Assembly (NCBI RefSeq): GCF_002750855.1 | Contig: NZ_NWUC01000002.1 | Coordinates: forward strand, 577,416 to 641,415 | DNA length: 64,000 nt | Direction of reading: 5' to 3' | Source: Neopararhizobium haloflavum | GTDB taxonomy: Bacteria > Pseudomonadota > Alphaproteobacteria > Rhizobiales > Rhizobiaceae | In this document: positions 8,564 to 19,533 of the stretch, piece by piece | How positions within the stretch are numbered: the stretch's first letter is position 1 | How the letters are laid out: every line of letters begins with the position of its first letter | The notes under the pieces: generated by a model | What the model saw: the letters and a program-made list of their open reading frames with translations, nothing else | Told to the model about the DNA's origin: nothing | Databases searched by the model: none | Translations under genes and position numbers: made by a program

Positions 8564-9589
8564 TCATTCGCCGAGCAGATTGTTCTCGCTGAGATAGGTC
8601 GTCAGCGTGTCGTAGACCTTCTGCGCATTCTCCGAGCCGGACGCCACCTTTTCCCACTCGCCGGTCGCGATCGAGCGGAACTTGGCGCGCTCTTCATCGG
8701 ACCAGTCGTGAATGGTGATCTCGCCGCCTTCCTTGGCTTCGGCCACGGCCTTCTCATCGGCCTCGGCAAGTGCAGCAACCTGGCGCTGAGCGAAATCCTT
8801 GACGGTTTCTTCGAAGGCCTGCTTGATGTCGTCCGGCAGTTCGTCCCACTGCTGCTTGTTCATCGAAATCTCGACCAGCGGCATGGAGTGGAAGCCCGGA
8901 TAGACCGGGTGCGGTGCCACATCATGAAGGCCGGCAGCCTGGTTGGTCGAGAACACCGTGTTGTCGGCAGCTTCGATCACGCCCTTGTCGATCGACGTGA
9001 AGACCTCCGAGCTCGGCAGGTTGACGGGCGCGGCGCCGGCAGCGGCGAAGACTTGCTGGACCAGCCCTTCCGGAGCGCGGACCTTGACGCCTTCAAGGTC
9101 GGCAACGGTATCGATCGGAACCGCGGAGACGAATGCTTCAAGACCAGGCGTCGTGGCGCCGATGAAGTGGAGACCGTACGGCTCCAGTATCTCGTTCATC
9201 AGCTCCTTGCCGCCGCCGTTCTCCATGAAGTCGAACATCTGCTGCGGGTCCGACCATGCGCCGACCGGGTTGGCGATCAGGCCGAACGCCGGATCCTTGC
9301 CGGAGAAATAGGACGTATCGGTGATGTGACCGTCCAGAATGCCCGCTGCGACAGCGTCCTGCGTCTCGTTGTGCTCGACGACCGCCCCGACCGGCAGCAA
9401 CTCGATTTCGACCTGGCCGTCGGTCGCTTCGCTGACCGCTTCCGCCCAGGTCTGCTGCAGTTCGAAATTCGGGTTGCCGGACGGATCGCTCGACTGGAAC
9501 TGGAATGAGTATTCCTGTGCATGTGCTGCCGCACCCAGGGCGACGAAAGCCGTCGATGCGATGAGAAGCGTCTTGAGGTTGTTTGTCAT
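8564..9589 (-). CDS. TRAP transporter periplasmic binding protein (DctP), sugar-acid system
   Basis: A 341-residue periplasmic binding protein. The signal peptide MTNNLKTLLIASTAFVALGA ends near AHA-QE. The DctP family region VKVRAPEGLVQQVFAAAGA includes the conserved arginine that pairs with the substrate carboxylate. GAGGAGAGACC before the ATG at 9589 fixes the start. It lies between gluconokinase and the TRAP membrane genes, so the bound ligand is likely a sugar acid; the exact compound is not shown by the sequence. Confidence 0.9.
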   Translation of the reverse strand: MTNNLKTLLIASTAFVALGAAAHAQEYSFQFQSSDPSGNPNFELQQTWAEAVSEATDGQVEIELLPVGAVVEHNETQDAVAAGILDGHITDTSYFSGKDPAFGLIANPVGAWSDPQQMFDFMENGGGKELMNEILEPYGLHFIGATTPGLEAFVSAVPIDTVADLEGVKVRAPEGLVQQVFAAAGAAPVNLPSSEVFTSIDKGVIEAADNTVFSTNQAAGLHDVAPHPVYPGFHSMPLVEISMNKQQWDELPDDIKQAFEETVKDFAQRQVAALAEADEKAVAEAKEGGEITIHDWSDEERAKFRSIATGEWEKVASGSENAQKVYDTLTTYLSENNLLGE

Positions 9590-9617
9590 GGTCTCTCCTC
9601 CGATTGTTATTGGTAGG

Positions 9618-10193
9618 TTACGCCCGAATGTTTTCGGACGCGGCATCCCCTCCGGACACAGACTGCTCCGCCCGGAAGGTATCGACAAGACCGCGCAGAA
9701 TGGCGGCCGGTGGATTGGCGATGTCGACGATCACGGCTTCCTGCGATGAGGGCGGCTCAAGATCGGCAAGCTGGCTGTCCAGCATCGACAACGGCATGAA
9801 ATGGTCGCGGCGGGCCGTCATGCGCTCGGCGATCAGGCTTCGCTCACCCGAAAGGTGAACGACGCGCAGCCCCGTAAGCTCGCCGTGCAGGATATCGCGA
9901 TAGCTTCGCTTCAGCGCCGAGCAGGCAATGACCACCGGTCCGGCGCCGCTCGCACTCAGCCTTGCAGCCCTGGCGATCGCAACCAGCCACGGTTTCCGCA
10001 TCGCATCAGTCAGCGGTTGTCCCGCCGACATGCGGGCGATGTTCTCCGCAGGGTGGAACGCGTCGCCCTCGATGAAGATGCCGCCCAGCGCGTCGGCAAG
10101 CGCATTGGCCAGCGAACTCTTCCCAGAACCGCATACACCCATGACAAGGATGAAGCGGCCGTCGCTCTTGGCGCCGGTGCCATGTCCTGCCAT
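9618..10193 (-). CDS. gntK: gluconokinase
   Basis: A 191-residue kinase that phosphorylates gluconate with ATP to 6-phosphogluconate. The P-loop is GVCGSGKSS (residues about 19-27) and the family segments IEGDAFHPAENIARMSAGQPLTD and ACSALKRSYRDILHG are intact. Length matches the usual 175-200 residues. The start at 10193 follows GGGAGGGAAG. It is the first gene of the operon gntK-dctP-dctQ-dctM and is divergent from the LacI-type regulator, with an inverted-repeat operator between them. Confidence 0.93.
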   Translation of the reverse strand: MAGHGTGAKSDGRFILVMGVCGSGKSSLANALADALGGIFIEGDAFHPAENIARMSAGQPLTDAMRKPWLVAIARAARLSASGAGPVVIACSALKRSYRDILHGELTGLRVVHLSGERSLIAERMTARRDHFMPLSMLDSQLADLEPPSSQEAVIVDIANPPAAILRGLVDTFRAEQSVSGGDAASENIRA

Positions 10194-10236
10194 CTGTGAC
10201 TTCCCTCCCAATAGCGATACCTGGTAGGCAGTGATG

Positions 10237-10254
10237 AATGATAGCGCAATCATT
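10237..10254. promoter_or_regulatory. LacI/GntR-type operator in the gntK-gntR divergent region
   Basis: An 18-bp inverted repeat AATGAT-AGCGCA-ATCATT, symmetric around a central CG apart from one base pair, as is typical of LacI-family operators. It lies 44 bases upstream of gntK and 45 upstream of the regulator gene, where it can control both directions. Confidence 0.7.
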
Positions 10255-10298
10255 TGTCAAGTTGCCGTTATCATGCTTTTCGCATAAATTCGAATCGG

Positions 10299-11351
10299 AT
10301 GGGAAAGAAACAGCGACAAAACAAAGGCATAACGCTCTCCGACGTTGCGGCGCGCGCTGGTGTCAGCGCTATCACCGTTTCGCGGGTGCTTCGGCGACCG
10401 CAAATGGTGTCGCCGGATTTGCGCGAACGCGTGAAGGTGGCGGTGGAGGCGCTCAATTATCTCCCCGATCCGGCGGCAAGCGCCCTTGCCTCGAAACGTA
10501 CCAACGTCGTTGGCGTACTGATCCCCTCCGTCACGAACCAGGTCTTCTCCGCCGTCTTGCGTGGCATCTATGATGCGACGGAGGAGACCTCGCTGGACAT
10601 CCAGCTCGCCAATACCCGCTACCGGATCGCCGAGGAAGAAAAGCTGATCCGCATCTTCCGCAGCCAGAAGCCGGCCGGCATGATCGTCGCGGGTATCGAT
10701 CAGTCCGAAGCAGGCAAAAGCATGCTTCAGGATCTGGATTGTCCGGTCGTCCAGATCATGGAGATCAGCCCGGATCCGATCGACATGATGGTGGGTTTTT
10801 CGCATTTCGAAGCCGCTCGCACGGCGACGGATCATCTTGTGCGGAACGGATATCGCCGTGTGGGCTTTCTGGGGGCACGAATGGATCCGCGCACGCAGCG
10901 CCGATACGAAGGCTATCGGGCCGCGCTGGCGGCTGCGGGGCTCGATCATCAGGGTCTGGCGATCACCACCGTCGCAGCGTCAAGCGTCACGCTGGGCGGG
11001 CAGATGCTCGGGGATCTCCTCAGTCAGTGCCCGGATGCCGATGCCGTTTTCTGCAACAATGACGACATCGCGCTTGGTGCGCTTTTCGAATGCCAGCGGC
11101 GCAGGCTAGGCGTGCCCGACGCGTTCGGCATTGCTGGTTTCAACGACATCGAGATGATGGCGTGCACCTATCCTTCGCTCACGAGCGTGCGAACACATCG
11201 CCATGAAATGGGGCGGCGTGCGGTCTCGCTCATCATCGACGCGCTTGACGGCAAGCGGCCGGAACATCCGGTCGTTGATCTCGGATTCCAGCTCATGGAG
11301 CGTGACAGCACCAGGCGGTCCCGACGACTGGATATCGGCGTGCGCTCATGA
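10299..11351 (+). CDS. gntR: LacI-family gluconate-type regulator
   Basis: A 350-residue repressor. The N-terminal LacI helix-turn-helix is ITLSDVAARAGVSAITVSRVL with hinge NYLPDPAASALASKRTNVVGVL; the C-terminal periplasmic-binding-protein-like domain contains VFCNNDDIALGALFEC and GIAGFNDIEM. The segments resemble enteric GntR, so the effector is probably gluconate or 6-phosphogluconate. The start at 10299 (MGKKQRQNKG) fits family length; the upstream in-frame codons overlap the operator. Divergent from gntK and the TRAP genes, with dgoD downstream. Confidence 0.85.
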   Translation: MGKKQRQNKGITLSDVAARAGVSAITVSRVLRRPQMVSPDLRERVKVAVEALNYLPDPAASALASKRTNVVGVLIPSVTNQVFSAVLRGIYDATEETSLDIQLANTRYRIAEEEKLIRIFRSQKPAGMIVAGIDQSEAGKSMLQDLDCPVVQIMEISPDPIDMMVGFSHFEAARTATDHLVRNGYRRVGFLGARMDPRTQRRYEGYRAALAAAGLDHQGLAITTVAASSVTLGGQMLGDLLSQCPDADAVFCNNDDIALGALFECQRRRLGVPDAFGIAGFNDIEMMACTYPSLTSVRTHRHEMGRRAVSLIIDALDGKRPEHPVVDLGFQLMERDSTRRSRRLDIGVRS

Positions 11352-11461
11352 TCGAGCAAACCAGCATCTCGCGGCGCCGTTGAACGGATTGAATCTCAAC
11401 TCCACGCACCCACGACCGCTCGCGTGGATGCGCAGACAGCATTGTTGAAACAGGACCTGAC

Positions 11462-12610
11462 ATGAAGATCACAAAGCTCACCACATACATCGTCCCACCG
11501 CGCTGGCTGTTCCTCAAGATCGAAACGGACGAGGGCATCCACGGCTGGGGTGAGCCGGTGGTCGAAGGCCGGGCGCATACCGTTCAGGCGGCAGTGGACG
11601 AATTGTCGGACTATCTCGTCGGACAGGACCCCTTTCGCATCGAGGACCATTGGAACGTGATGTATCGCGGCGGTTTCTACCGCGGCGGCCCGATCACGAT
11701 GAGCGCGATCGCGGGCATCGACCAGGCGCTCTGGGACATCAAGGGAAAAGCGCTCGGCGTGCCCGTATACGAGCTGCTTGGGGGGCGCTGCCGAGACCGT
11801 ATCCGGGTTTATTCTTGGATCGGCGGTGACCGACCGTCTGATGTCGCCGCCAATGCCCGCGATGCCGTCGCGCGCGGCTTCACGGCAGTCAAGCTCAACG
11901 GGTCGGAAGAGATGCAGATCGTCGACAGCCACGCGCGCATCGACGCGGCCGTCGCGACAATCGCCTCCGTCCGCGAGGCCGTCGGTCCCCATATCGGCAT
12001 CGGCGTCGATTTCCATGGCCGCATCCATCGGCCGATGGCGAAGATCCTGATCAAGGAACTGGAACCCTACCGGCTGATGTTCATCGAGGAGCCGGTGCTG
12101 AGCGAAAATCGGGAGGCACTGGCGGAAGTCGCGCGCGCCACCACGACGCCGATCGCGCTCGGGGAACGGCTCTACAGCCGGTGGGACTTCAAGCCGATGC
12201 TTGCCGACGGCGTTGTCGACATCCTCCAGCCGGATCTTTCGCACGCAGGCGGCATCACCGAGTGTCGCAAGATCGCCGCCATGGCCGAAGCCTACGATGT
12301 TGCGCTGGCGCCGCACTGCCCGCTTGGACCGATCGCGCTCGCGGCGTCGCTGCAGATCGACGCTGTCAGCTACAATGCCTTCATCCAGGAACAAAGCCTC
12401 GGCATCCACTACAATCAAGGCAGTGATCTGCTCGACTACGTCGTCAACAAGGATGTCTTCCGCTACGAAGACGGCTATGTCGCGATCCCGGACGGGCCCG
12501 GCCTTGGTGTCGAAATCGACGAGGCGTTCGTCAAGTCGCAGGCCAAGACGGGGCACCGTTGGCGCAACCCGCTCTGGCGACACCGCGACGGCTCTGTCGC
12601 AGAATGGTGA
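11462..12610 (+). CDS. dgoD: D-galactonate dehydratase
   Basis: A 382-residue enolase-superfamily enzyme, very similar along its whole length to E. coli DgoD, which converts D-galactonate to 2-dehydro-3-deoxy-D-galactonate. Conserved stretches include [37 protein letters not shown], the metal ligands in [16 protein letters not shown] and ALGERLYSR, and the catalytic His in [12 protein letters not shown]. The end [14 protein letters not shown] is nearly identical to that of DgoD. It follows the LacI-type regulator by 110 bases, so the module may serve galactonate as well as gluconate. Confidence 0.93.
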   Translation: MKITKLTTYIVPPRWLFLKIETDEGIHGWGEPVVEGRAHTVQAAVDELSDYLVGQDPFRIEDHWNVMYRGGFYRGGPITMSAIAGIDQALWDIKGKALGVPVYELLGGRCRDRIRVYSWIGGDRPSDVAANARDAVARGFTAVKLNGSEEMQIVDSHARIDAAVATIASVREAVGPHIGIGVDFHGRIHRPMAKILIKELEPYRLMFIEEPVLSENREALAEVARATTTPIALGERLYSRWDFKPMLADGVVDILQPDLSHAGGITECRKIAAMAEAYDVALAPHCPLGPIALAASLQIDAVSYNAFIQEQSLGIHYNQGSDLLDYVVNKDVFRYEDGYVAIPDGPGLGVEIDEAFVKSQAKTGHRWRNPLWRHRDGSVAEW

Positions 12611-12658
12611 GGACCGTGCCGGACCACCGCGCGCCCTCGGCATTGGTCGCACTGCTCG

Positions 12659-13903
12659 ATGTTTCGTGCTACCAATGCCCTTCCAATGGCCGCTCCACCT
12701 TACCAGCCTCCCGCACGCAACACCTATGACATCGTGATTGTCGGCGGCGCCGCGGTCGGCTCGTCCATTGCCTATTGGCTCAGCCAACAAACCGGCGAAC
12801 GCCCTTCAATTCTGGTCGTCGAGCGGGATGCCAGCTACGCCTATTCATCCACCGCGCTTTCAACCAGCGCGATCCGTCAGCAATATTCAAACCCGATCAA
12901 TGTCCTGATCAGCCAGTTCGTTGTCGAGTTCATCCGCAATTTCGAAGAGCGGATGGCCCCATTCTATCCGGGCGAGCCCGCCCCCGATCTCGGCTTCAAG
13001 GAGCATGGATATCTTTACTGCTGGTCTCCGCAGGGCGTGGATGCGGCCCGCGAGCGCGTTGAGCGACAGCGCAGCCTTGGTGCCCACACGGTGTTTCTCG
13101 AACCCGGCCCGCTGAAGGATCGCTTCCCCTGGATCAACGCCGATGATCTCGGGGGTGCCTCGTGGGGGGCGCGGGCAGAAGGGTGGTTCGATTCCATGGG
13201 GCTGCTCAACGGACTGCGCCGCGCCGCCCGCCGCAGTGGGGTCGATTATGTTGACAATGCCGTTACCGACATCGATCTGGAGGACGGCAAGGTAAAGTCC
13301 GTGCGGCTCTCGACAGGCGATCGCGTGTCGTGCGGCGTGCTTGTCAACGCGGCTGGTCCGCGTGCGCGGCAGGTGGCTGAAATGGCCGGACTTTCCATCC
13401 CCGTCTTTCCGTTCAAACGGTACAGTTTCGTTTTCGCCAGCAGCATCGCCATTCCGGGTCCGATGCCAAACGTTATCGACCTGTCGGGCACCTTCGTGCG
13501 ACCCGAAGGCTCGTTGTTTCTTGCGGGGAACACGCCACTCGACAACGGCCCCGCCGACTACGACGATTTCTCCATTCGTCATGAGGAATTCGATGACCGG
13601 ATATGGCCGGCGCTGTGGCACCGCATCCCATCGTTCGAGGCCTTGAGGGTTCTGCGAAGCTGGACCGGCCACTACGAGTACAACACGCTCGACCACAACG
13701 GCATTGTCGGCTTTCATCCCGAAGTCGCGAATTTCATGTTTGCCAACGGGTTCTCCGGGCACGGGCTTCAGCAGTCACCGGCGGTCGGCCGCGCGGTCAG
13801 CGAACTCATCCTGACCGGGCGATTCCAGACACTGGACCTTTCCCCCATGCGCTACGAGCGTATCCCGCTGAACCAGCCATTCATGGAAGAAGCGGTCATC
13901 TAG
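12659..13903 (+). CDS. FAD-dependent oxidoreductase, DAO family
   Basis: A 414-residue flavoprotein of the D-amino-acid oxidase/glycine oxidase-like family. The dinucleotide fold is YDIVIVGGAAVGSSIAYWLS with the acidic end VVERD (residues about 22-57), the TALSTSAIRQQYSNP segment contacts FAD, and the C-terminal FANGFSGHGLQQSPAVGRAVSELI closes the FAD site. The substrate is probably a secondary or tertiary amine or an amino or hydroxy acid; this is not resolved. Two starts are possible (12659 and 12686); neither has a clear ribosome site. It lies 48 bases after dgoD and may be co-transcribed. Confidence 0.85.
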   Translation: MFRATNALPMAAPPYQPPARNTYDIVIVGGAAVGSSIAYWLSQQTGERPSILVVERDASYAYSSTALSTSAIRQQYSNPINVLISQFVVEFIRNFEERMAPFYPGEPAPDLGFKEHGYLYCWSPQGVDAARERVERQRSLGAHTVFLEPGPLKDRFPWINADDLGGASWGARAEGWFDSMGLLNGLRRAARRSGVDYVDNAVTDIDLEDGKVKSVRLSTGDRVSCGVLVNAAGPRARQVAEMAGLSIPVFPFKRYSFVFASSIAIPGPMPNVIDLSGTFVRPEGSLFLAGNTPLDNGPADYDDFSIRHEEFDDRIWPALWHRIPSFEALRVLRSWTGHYEYNTLDHNGIVGFHPEVANFMFANGFSGHGLQQSPAVGRAVSELILTGRFQTLDLSPMRYERIPLNQPFMEEAVI

Positions 13904-14032
13904 GGCATTCCGGTCGGCTTATCGCTTCGGCCGAGAGCTTCTGCCGATGGAAATCCCTAGCCGGCAACGAGGACGGAATCCTGGCCGAGCCGCCTGAAAG
14001 CGAAGCCGTCGTGGGCACCTCGTTGCCTTCGC

Positions 14033-14500
14033 TCAGAGACCAGCGTGGCCTGGTGGCGTCATACGGCGACCGGTCACGCTCTCGACGCGGATCAGGAAAT
14101 AGAGCGGCGAAAGCTCTCGCTCCAGCCCACCCGTGACGGTTCGCGTGAAAGCTGGCTCCCACCAATTGGCCCGATGCTGCAGGATATCCCAGGCCACCTG
14201 GCGCTCGTTCTCATGGGCGTCGTCTGCCGGTATCTCTTCGAACCTCCCAAAGACGACAACGCATTCCCATTCGAGGCGGGTGCGGATCTTGTCGACTTCA
14301 AGGCAGACCAATGGATTGTGCCGCATCCATTCCACCTTCTGTCCGAAGGTCGCGAAGGAGTAGATGATGCCCTCTTCGAAGACGTAGGACACCGGCACGA
14401 CATATGGCTGGCCATCTTGGGCGCAGCCGAGCCGCCCGAGCGTCTCTCTTCTCAAGAGAGCATGGCACTGCTGCCGGTTCATTTCGTCGATCTTCGTCAT
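14033..14500 (-). CDS. pyridoxamine 5'-phosphate oxidase-like flavin-binding protein
   Basis: A 155-residue protein with the split-barrel flavin-reductase fold of the Pyridox_ox_2 group: RETLGRLGCAQDGQPYVVPVSYVFEEG near the N-terminus, IYSFATFGQKVEWMRHNPLVCLEVD in the middle and WECVVVFGRFEEI after it. Members bind FMN, F420 or haem-like ligands; the function here is unknown. No strong ribosome site is visible; ATG at 14482 is an alternative start. The 130 bases between the FAD oxidoreductase stop and this convergent gene's stop hold nothing recognisable. Confidence 0.8.
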   Translation of the reverse strand: MTKIDEMNRQQCHALLRRETLGRLGCAQDGQPYVVPVSYVFEEGIIYSFATFGQKVEWMRHNPLVCLEVDKIRTRLEWECVVVFGRFEEIPADDAHENERQVAWDILQHRANWWEPAFTRTVTGGLERELSPLYFLIRVESVTGRRMTPPGHAGL

Positions 14501-14645
14501 GATATGGTGCCGTGTCGCCAGGCAGCCGCATCTCCTGCTGCCGGCTGGGTTCGATGAGAATGCTGATATCCGCCCGATCCCGCTTTATCAGTCCGCAACG
14601 GCAATGCTCGTTGATCCAAGTCAAGCGGACGGCGTGGTTGACGTC

Positions 14646-15104
14646 TCACGGAACGATCGATGTACTGGCCGTGATCGCCTCGACCAGACGGGCATGGGGC
14701 AATTTGACGAAATCCTTCGGTATTTCGTCTGCCACCACGGCGGCAAGACGAGGGTCCAAGAACTCCCGGATATAGCCCAGCATGCGCGGTTCGGCAGCAA
14801 TGATCAGACGGTCGAAGGCATCCCCGACGCGATGCCGGGCCAGTTGCTCAACCAGATGGCGCGCGAAATCGCGATGACGGTCCTTGACCGGGTCGGAGCC
14901 ATATTCCATCGACGAGCGATGACGGCTCGTGGAGGAAAAGCTGCGACCGGGCCGGTCACTCATGATTTCCTGGAGAGGTTTTTGCTCGTGATGGAACAGA
15001 AGATCCGCAACGCGCTCGCCTGTCAGCCGATCAGGACGAAGTTGGCGGATCAGCCGCGCTGTGGATCCGTCTGCAAGAAGTATCCATGTCCGTGACCGTC
15101 TCAC
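14646..15104 (-). CDS. host-attachment family protein
   Basis: A 152-residue protein of the family annotated as 'protein required for attachment to host cells' (PF10116), known from Agrobacterium-type bacteria and related to the RNase-like eRF1/Rof-type baeRF folds. Family features seen are TWILLADGSTARLI at the N-terminus, FARHLVEQLARHRVGDAFDRLIIAAEPRMLG in the middle and KDFVKLP near the C-terminus. The start is probably GTG at 15104. Biochemical role is not established. It is a separate minus-strand gene upstream of the PNPOx-like gene. Confidence 0.8.
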   Translation of the reverse strand: MRRSRTWILLADGSTARLIRQLRPDRLTGERVADLLFHHEQKPLQEIMSDRPGRSFSSTSRHRSSMEYGSDPVKDRHRDFARHLVEQLARHRVGDAFDRLIIAAEPRMLGYIREFLDPRLAAVVADEIPKDFVKLPHARLVEAITASTSIVP

Positions 15105-15227
15105 ATCCCTGCCCGCCTTTTGGGAGATCTCCTTCCAGCAGACATCCTTAAACGTTGAGACGCCTTGACGCGGATCAATAGCCTGAAGCCTCGCAGCGTT
15201 TTCGTGCTCGCTGACAGACGGCCGACC

Positions 15228-15935
15228 CTAAGACTGATCCAGCGTTGCCATCACCGAAAAGAGCTCCGCGAAGCCAGCGATGATGGCATCGGGCGCAAGG
15301 TCACTGAGCTTGCGATCGCAATAGCCATCCTCAATGAGAACGCATCGCATGCCGGCAGCACGCGCTGCGTCGCGATCGGCGGCGCTATCGCCAACGAGCA
15401 GTATTTCTCCAGGCTCGAATGTCGAGTGTCTTGCCGCCGCCAGCAGCATGTCCGGCGCCGGCTTGCGTGCAAAGCCGCTGTCACCGCCGATGACCGTCGC
15501 CATCATGTCGAGGAGACCGAAATGGGCCAAAATGGCGCGCGAGAAGCCCTCGGGCTTGTTGGTAACGCAGCCAAGCACGAGCTTCCGATTTGCGCACTCT
15601 GTCACCGCCTCGCCGGCCCCTCGGCGAAGTCTCGTCTCCCCGACGAGGTTTGTCGCGTAGATTTCCATCATGGCATCGTACTGCCGCGTCAAAGCGTCCT
15701 CGCTCAGCACGATGCCATGCGCAGCGAAGGCGCGTTCCACCAATCGCATGATGCCATGGCCGATCATGCTTCTGACAGCCGGGAGACTGTGCGGCGAAAG
15801 TCCGTTGTCCTTCATCAGGATATTCACCGAGCGCGCGATATCCGGCGCGGAATCGACGAGGGTCCCGTCGAGATCGAAAAGCACCATCCCGACCGATCCG
15901 CTGCCATTCGTTCCGGGCCGGACGCCCACGGTCAT
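15228..15935 (-). CDS. cbbZ: phosphoglycolate phosphatase
   Basis: A 235-residue HAD hydrolase that dephosphorylates 2-phosphoglycolate, the oxygenation by-product of Rubisco. Motif I is [16 protein letters not shown], motif II is the VTNKPEGF segment, motif III is the lysine of [10 protein letters not shown], and motif IV is [17 protein letters not shown]. Its start overlaps the epimerase stop by four bases (ATGA), and it is the last gene of the cbb operon. The chosen start avoids a long upstream open frame that is only the shadow of cbbE. Confidence 0.93.
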   Translation of the reverse strand: MTVGVRPGTNGSGSVGMVLFDLDGTLVDSAPDIARSVNILMKDNGLSPHSLPAVRSMIGHGIMRLVERAFAAHGIVLSEDALTRQYDAMMEIYATNLVGETRLRRGAGEAVTECANRKLVLGCVTNKPEGFSRAILAHFGLLDMMATVIGGDSGFARKPAPDMLLAAARHSTFEPGEILLVGDSAADRDAARAAGMRCVLIEDGYCDRKLSDLAPDAIIAGFAELFSVMATLDQS

Positions 15936-16621
15936 GAAGCCTTCCGCATGGCGGCGGCAAGCCCCGCATCTCTCAAAGCCAATATGTTTCCGGCGTAGGC
16001 TTGCTCCGTTCGTCCGGCGAAGACCGCCGAGCCGGCGACGAGCACGTTGGCACCCGCCGCGACGAGATCCGGCGCTGTTTCGGGCGTCACGCCACCGTCG
16101 ACCTCGATATCGATCGGTCTGTTCCCGACAAGTGCGCAAGCCTGGCGCACTTTTTCGATCACGGGGCGAATGAGCGACTGACCGCCAAACCCCGGATTGA
16201 CCGTCATGAGCAGGATCAGGTCGATATCGTCCAAGAGCCATTCGATCGCGCTGACCGGCGTCGCCGGATTCAAGGAGACGCCGGCCCGCTTGCCGAGAGC
16301 GCGGATCGCCTGCACCGCGCGATGGAGGTGCGGCCCAGCTTCCGCATGGACCGTAATGATGTCGGCTCCGGCCTCCGCGAAGGCGGCAATGTAGGGATCG
16401 GCCGGCGCTATCATCAAATGGCAATCGAAAACCTTTGCCGTTCGGTCGCGAACCGCCTTGATTACCGGCGCGCCGAACGTGATGTTCGGCACGAAATGCC
16501 CATCCATGACGTCGAGATGGATCCAGTCCGCACCAGCCCTTGCGACCGCATCAATCTCATCTCCGAGCCGGGAGAAATCGGCCGAAAGGATCGAGGGCGC
16601 AATCAACAGGTCGCGGCTCAT
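15932..16621 (-). CDS. cbbE: ribulose-phosphate 3-epimerase
   Basis: A 229-residue TIM-barrel epimerase interconverting ribulose-5-phosphate and xylulose-5-phosphate in the Calvin-Benson cycle. Family signatures are [35 protein letters not shown] (metal-binding His and catalytic Asp), [12 protein letters not shown], and [30 protein letters not shown]. It overlaps cbbX and cbbZ by four bases each (ATGA), so the three are translationally coupled. Confidence 0.96.
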   Translation of the reverse strand: MSRDLLIAPSILSADFSRLGDEIDAVARAGADWIHLDVMDGHFVPNITFGAPVIKAVRDRTAKVFDCHLMIAPADPYIAAFAEAGADIITVHAEAGPHLHRAVQAIRALGKRAGVSLNPATPVSAIEWLLDDIDLILLMTVNPGFGGQSLIRPVIEKVRQACALVGNRPIDIEVDGGVTPETAPDLVAAGANVLVAGSAVFAGRTEQAYAGNILALRDAGLAAAMRKAS

Positions 16622-17559
16622 GATGCCGATCCCGGTTCTTGGGAAGCATCGAAGACACGGCTTGCGCGAATGTCCTCGGCGCCGATTTGCGAAAGCGCGC
16701 TGGCGTCGAGCGGTCCGTCAGAGTTTTCGAAAATGCGGTTGGCCTGGCGCAGTCGGGCCCTGTCAAGTGCATTGCGGACGGAGCGGGCGTTGGCAAAATG
16801 CGGCTGGTTGCGCCGCGCCTCGATATAATCGGCGAACACGTTCCTGGCCTCATCGGAGAAATGATAGCTCTGCTCGGAAAGCATGATTTCCGCGATCCGA
16901 AGAAGCTCGTCATTCTCGTAATCCGGAAAATCGATGTGGTGGGCGATGCGTGAGCGGAAGCCGGGATTGGAGGCGAAGAACCTGTCCATACGGTCGCCGT
17001 AGCCCGCCATGATGACGACCAGGTCGTCTCGCTGGTTCTCCATCACCTGTAGCAGGATTTCGATCGCTTCCTGGCCGTAGTCCCGTTCATTTTCCGGACG
17101 GTAGAGATAATAGGCTTCGTCGATGAACAGGACGCCGCCCATCGCCTTCTTCAGGATCTCCTTCGTTTTCGGCGCCGTGTGTCCAATATATTGCCCGACA
17201 AGGTCGTCGCGCGTCACCGAGACGAGATGACCCTTTCGAATATAGCCAAGCCGGTGCAGCAGATTGGCCATCTTCATGGCGACGGTCGTCTTGCCGGTGC
17301 CTGGGTTGCCCGTGAAGCTCATATGCAATGTGGGTGTGCGATGGTTCAGCCCCATCCGCTTGCGGGCTCGCTCGACGAGCAGCAGTGCCGCAGTCTCGCG
17401 GATACGCTTCTTCACCGGCTTCAAGCCGATCAGTTCGCGATCGAGTTCCTGCAGGACGTCCTTGACGCCGGAGCTTTCGTATTCGCTCTTCAGGTCGACG
17501 GCGCTGGGACGCTCTTCGACCGTTTCCGTCCCCTCGACGGGTTCGGGCCTGACATTCAT
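16618..17559 (-). CDS. cbbX: red-type Rubisco activase CbbX
   Basis: A 313-residue AAA+ ATPase that removes inhibitory sugar phosphates from red-type Rubisco by pulling the C-terminus of CbbL. Walker A is [16 protein letters not shown], Walker B is [11 protein letters not shown], the substrate-threading loop is YIGHTAP, and the arginine finger region [14 protein letters not shown] is intact. The start at 17559 (MNVRPEP) is preferred because GGAG lies six bases upstream; ATG at 17571 is the alternative. A perfect 28-bp palindrome separates it from cbbS, consistent with less activase than Rubisco. Confidence 0.95.
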   Translation of the reverse strand: MNVRPEPVEGTETVEERPSAVDLKSEYESSGVKDVLQELDRELIGLKPVKKRIRETAALLLVERARKRMGLNHRTPTLHMSFTGNPGTGKTTVAMKMANLLHRLGYIRKGHLVSVTRDDLVGQYIGHTAPKTKEILKKAMGGVLFIDEAYYLYRPENERDYGQEAIEILLQVMENQRDDLVVIMAGYGDRMDRFFASNPGFRSRIAHHIDFPDYENDELLRIAEIMLSEQSYHFSDEARNVFADYIEARRNQPHFANARSVRNALDRARLRQANRIFENSDGPLDASALSQIGAEDIRASRVFDASQEPGSAS

Positions 17560-17585
17560 GGGGCGCTCCATTCACGGCTAACAGG

Positions 17586-17613
17586 TGCCGGCTGGCCGAT
17601 CGGCCAGCCGGCA
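17586..17613 (-). promoter_or_regulatory. 28-bp perfect palindrome between cbbS and cbbX
   Basis: Arms TGCCGGCTGGCCGA and its exact complement join without spacer, giving a very stable RNA hairpin 13 bases after the cbbS stop and 26 bases before the cbbX start. No T-run follows, so it is more likely an mRNA stabiliser or processing and attenuation element favouring cbbLS over cbbX than a full terminator. That function is inferred. Confidence 0.65.
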
Positions 17614-17626
17614 TTGCTCAGTGCAA

Positions 17627-18046
17627 TCAGGCGTAGCGTTCGCCTGCCGGCCGATCCGATGAATAGGGCCGGATCGAATAGCGCTGTGCCCGTCCTCGGT
17701 GCTCCGTCCGTTCCATACGGAAGCCCGGCTCGTTCTCGGGCCTGTTGACCAGGAAGGACAGTCGAACCGATTCCCAGCCGTGCGTGGAATCGAAGGCGAC
17801 GATGCGGATATAGCGGTTGCCATATGCCTTGCGGCAGGCGGTCAGTTCCATCATCACCGCCGCCGCGTCCGGGTTGTCGAACATTGGATGGCCGAACATG
17901 TCCCAGTAGGTGTTGCGGGGGTGCGGATCGTCGGTGAACTCGATCGAGACCGCCCAGCAATTGTCGATGCAATACTGCACCTGGGCACGGATCTGGTCGT
18001 CGGTGAGATCGGGCAGGAACGAGAATGTGCCCTGGGTGATGCGCAT
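17627..18046 (-). CDS. cbbS: Rubisco small subunit, form IC
   Basis: A 139-residue small subunit (MRITQGTFSFLPDLTDDQI). The C-terminal extension ERTEHRGRAQRYSIRPYSS forms the beta hairpin that fills the central pore in red-type (IC/ID) Rubisco. GGAG lies eight bases before the ATG and the gene follows cbbL by 11 bases. Assembles with eight CbbL subunits into the L8S8 enzyme. Confidence 0.97.
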   Translation of the reverse strand: MRITQGTFSFLPDLTDDQIRAQVQYCIDNCWAVSIEFTDDPHPRNTYWDMFGHPMFDNPDAAAVMMELTACRKAYGNRYIRIVAFDSTHGWESVRLSFLVNRPENEPGFRMERTEHRGRAQRYSIRPYSSDRPAGERYA

Positions 18047-18057
18047 GGTGGTTCTCC

Positions 18058-19533
<1,476 letters not shown>

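Noticed and set aside
11396-12790. 464-codon minus-strand open frame across dgoD
   Set aside because: Antisense shadow of dgoD, which matches the DgoD family along its full length.
15936-16424. Longer open frame giving cbbZ an extra 163 residues
   Set aside because: It is the shadow of cbbE in another frame; HAD proteins begin close to the DxDGT motif and the ATGA overlap gives a natural start.
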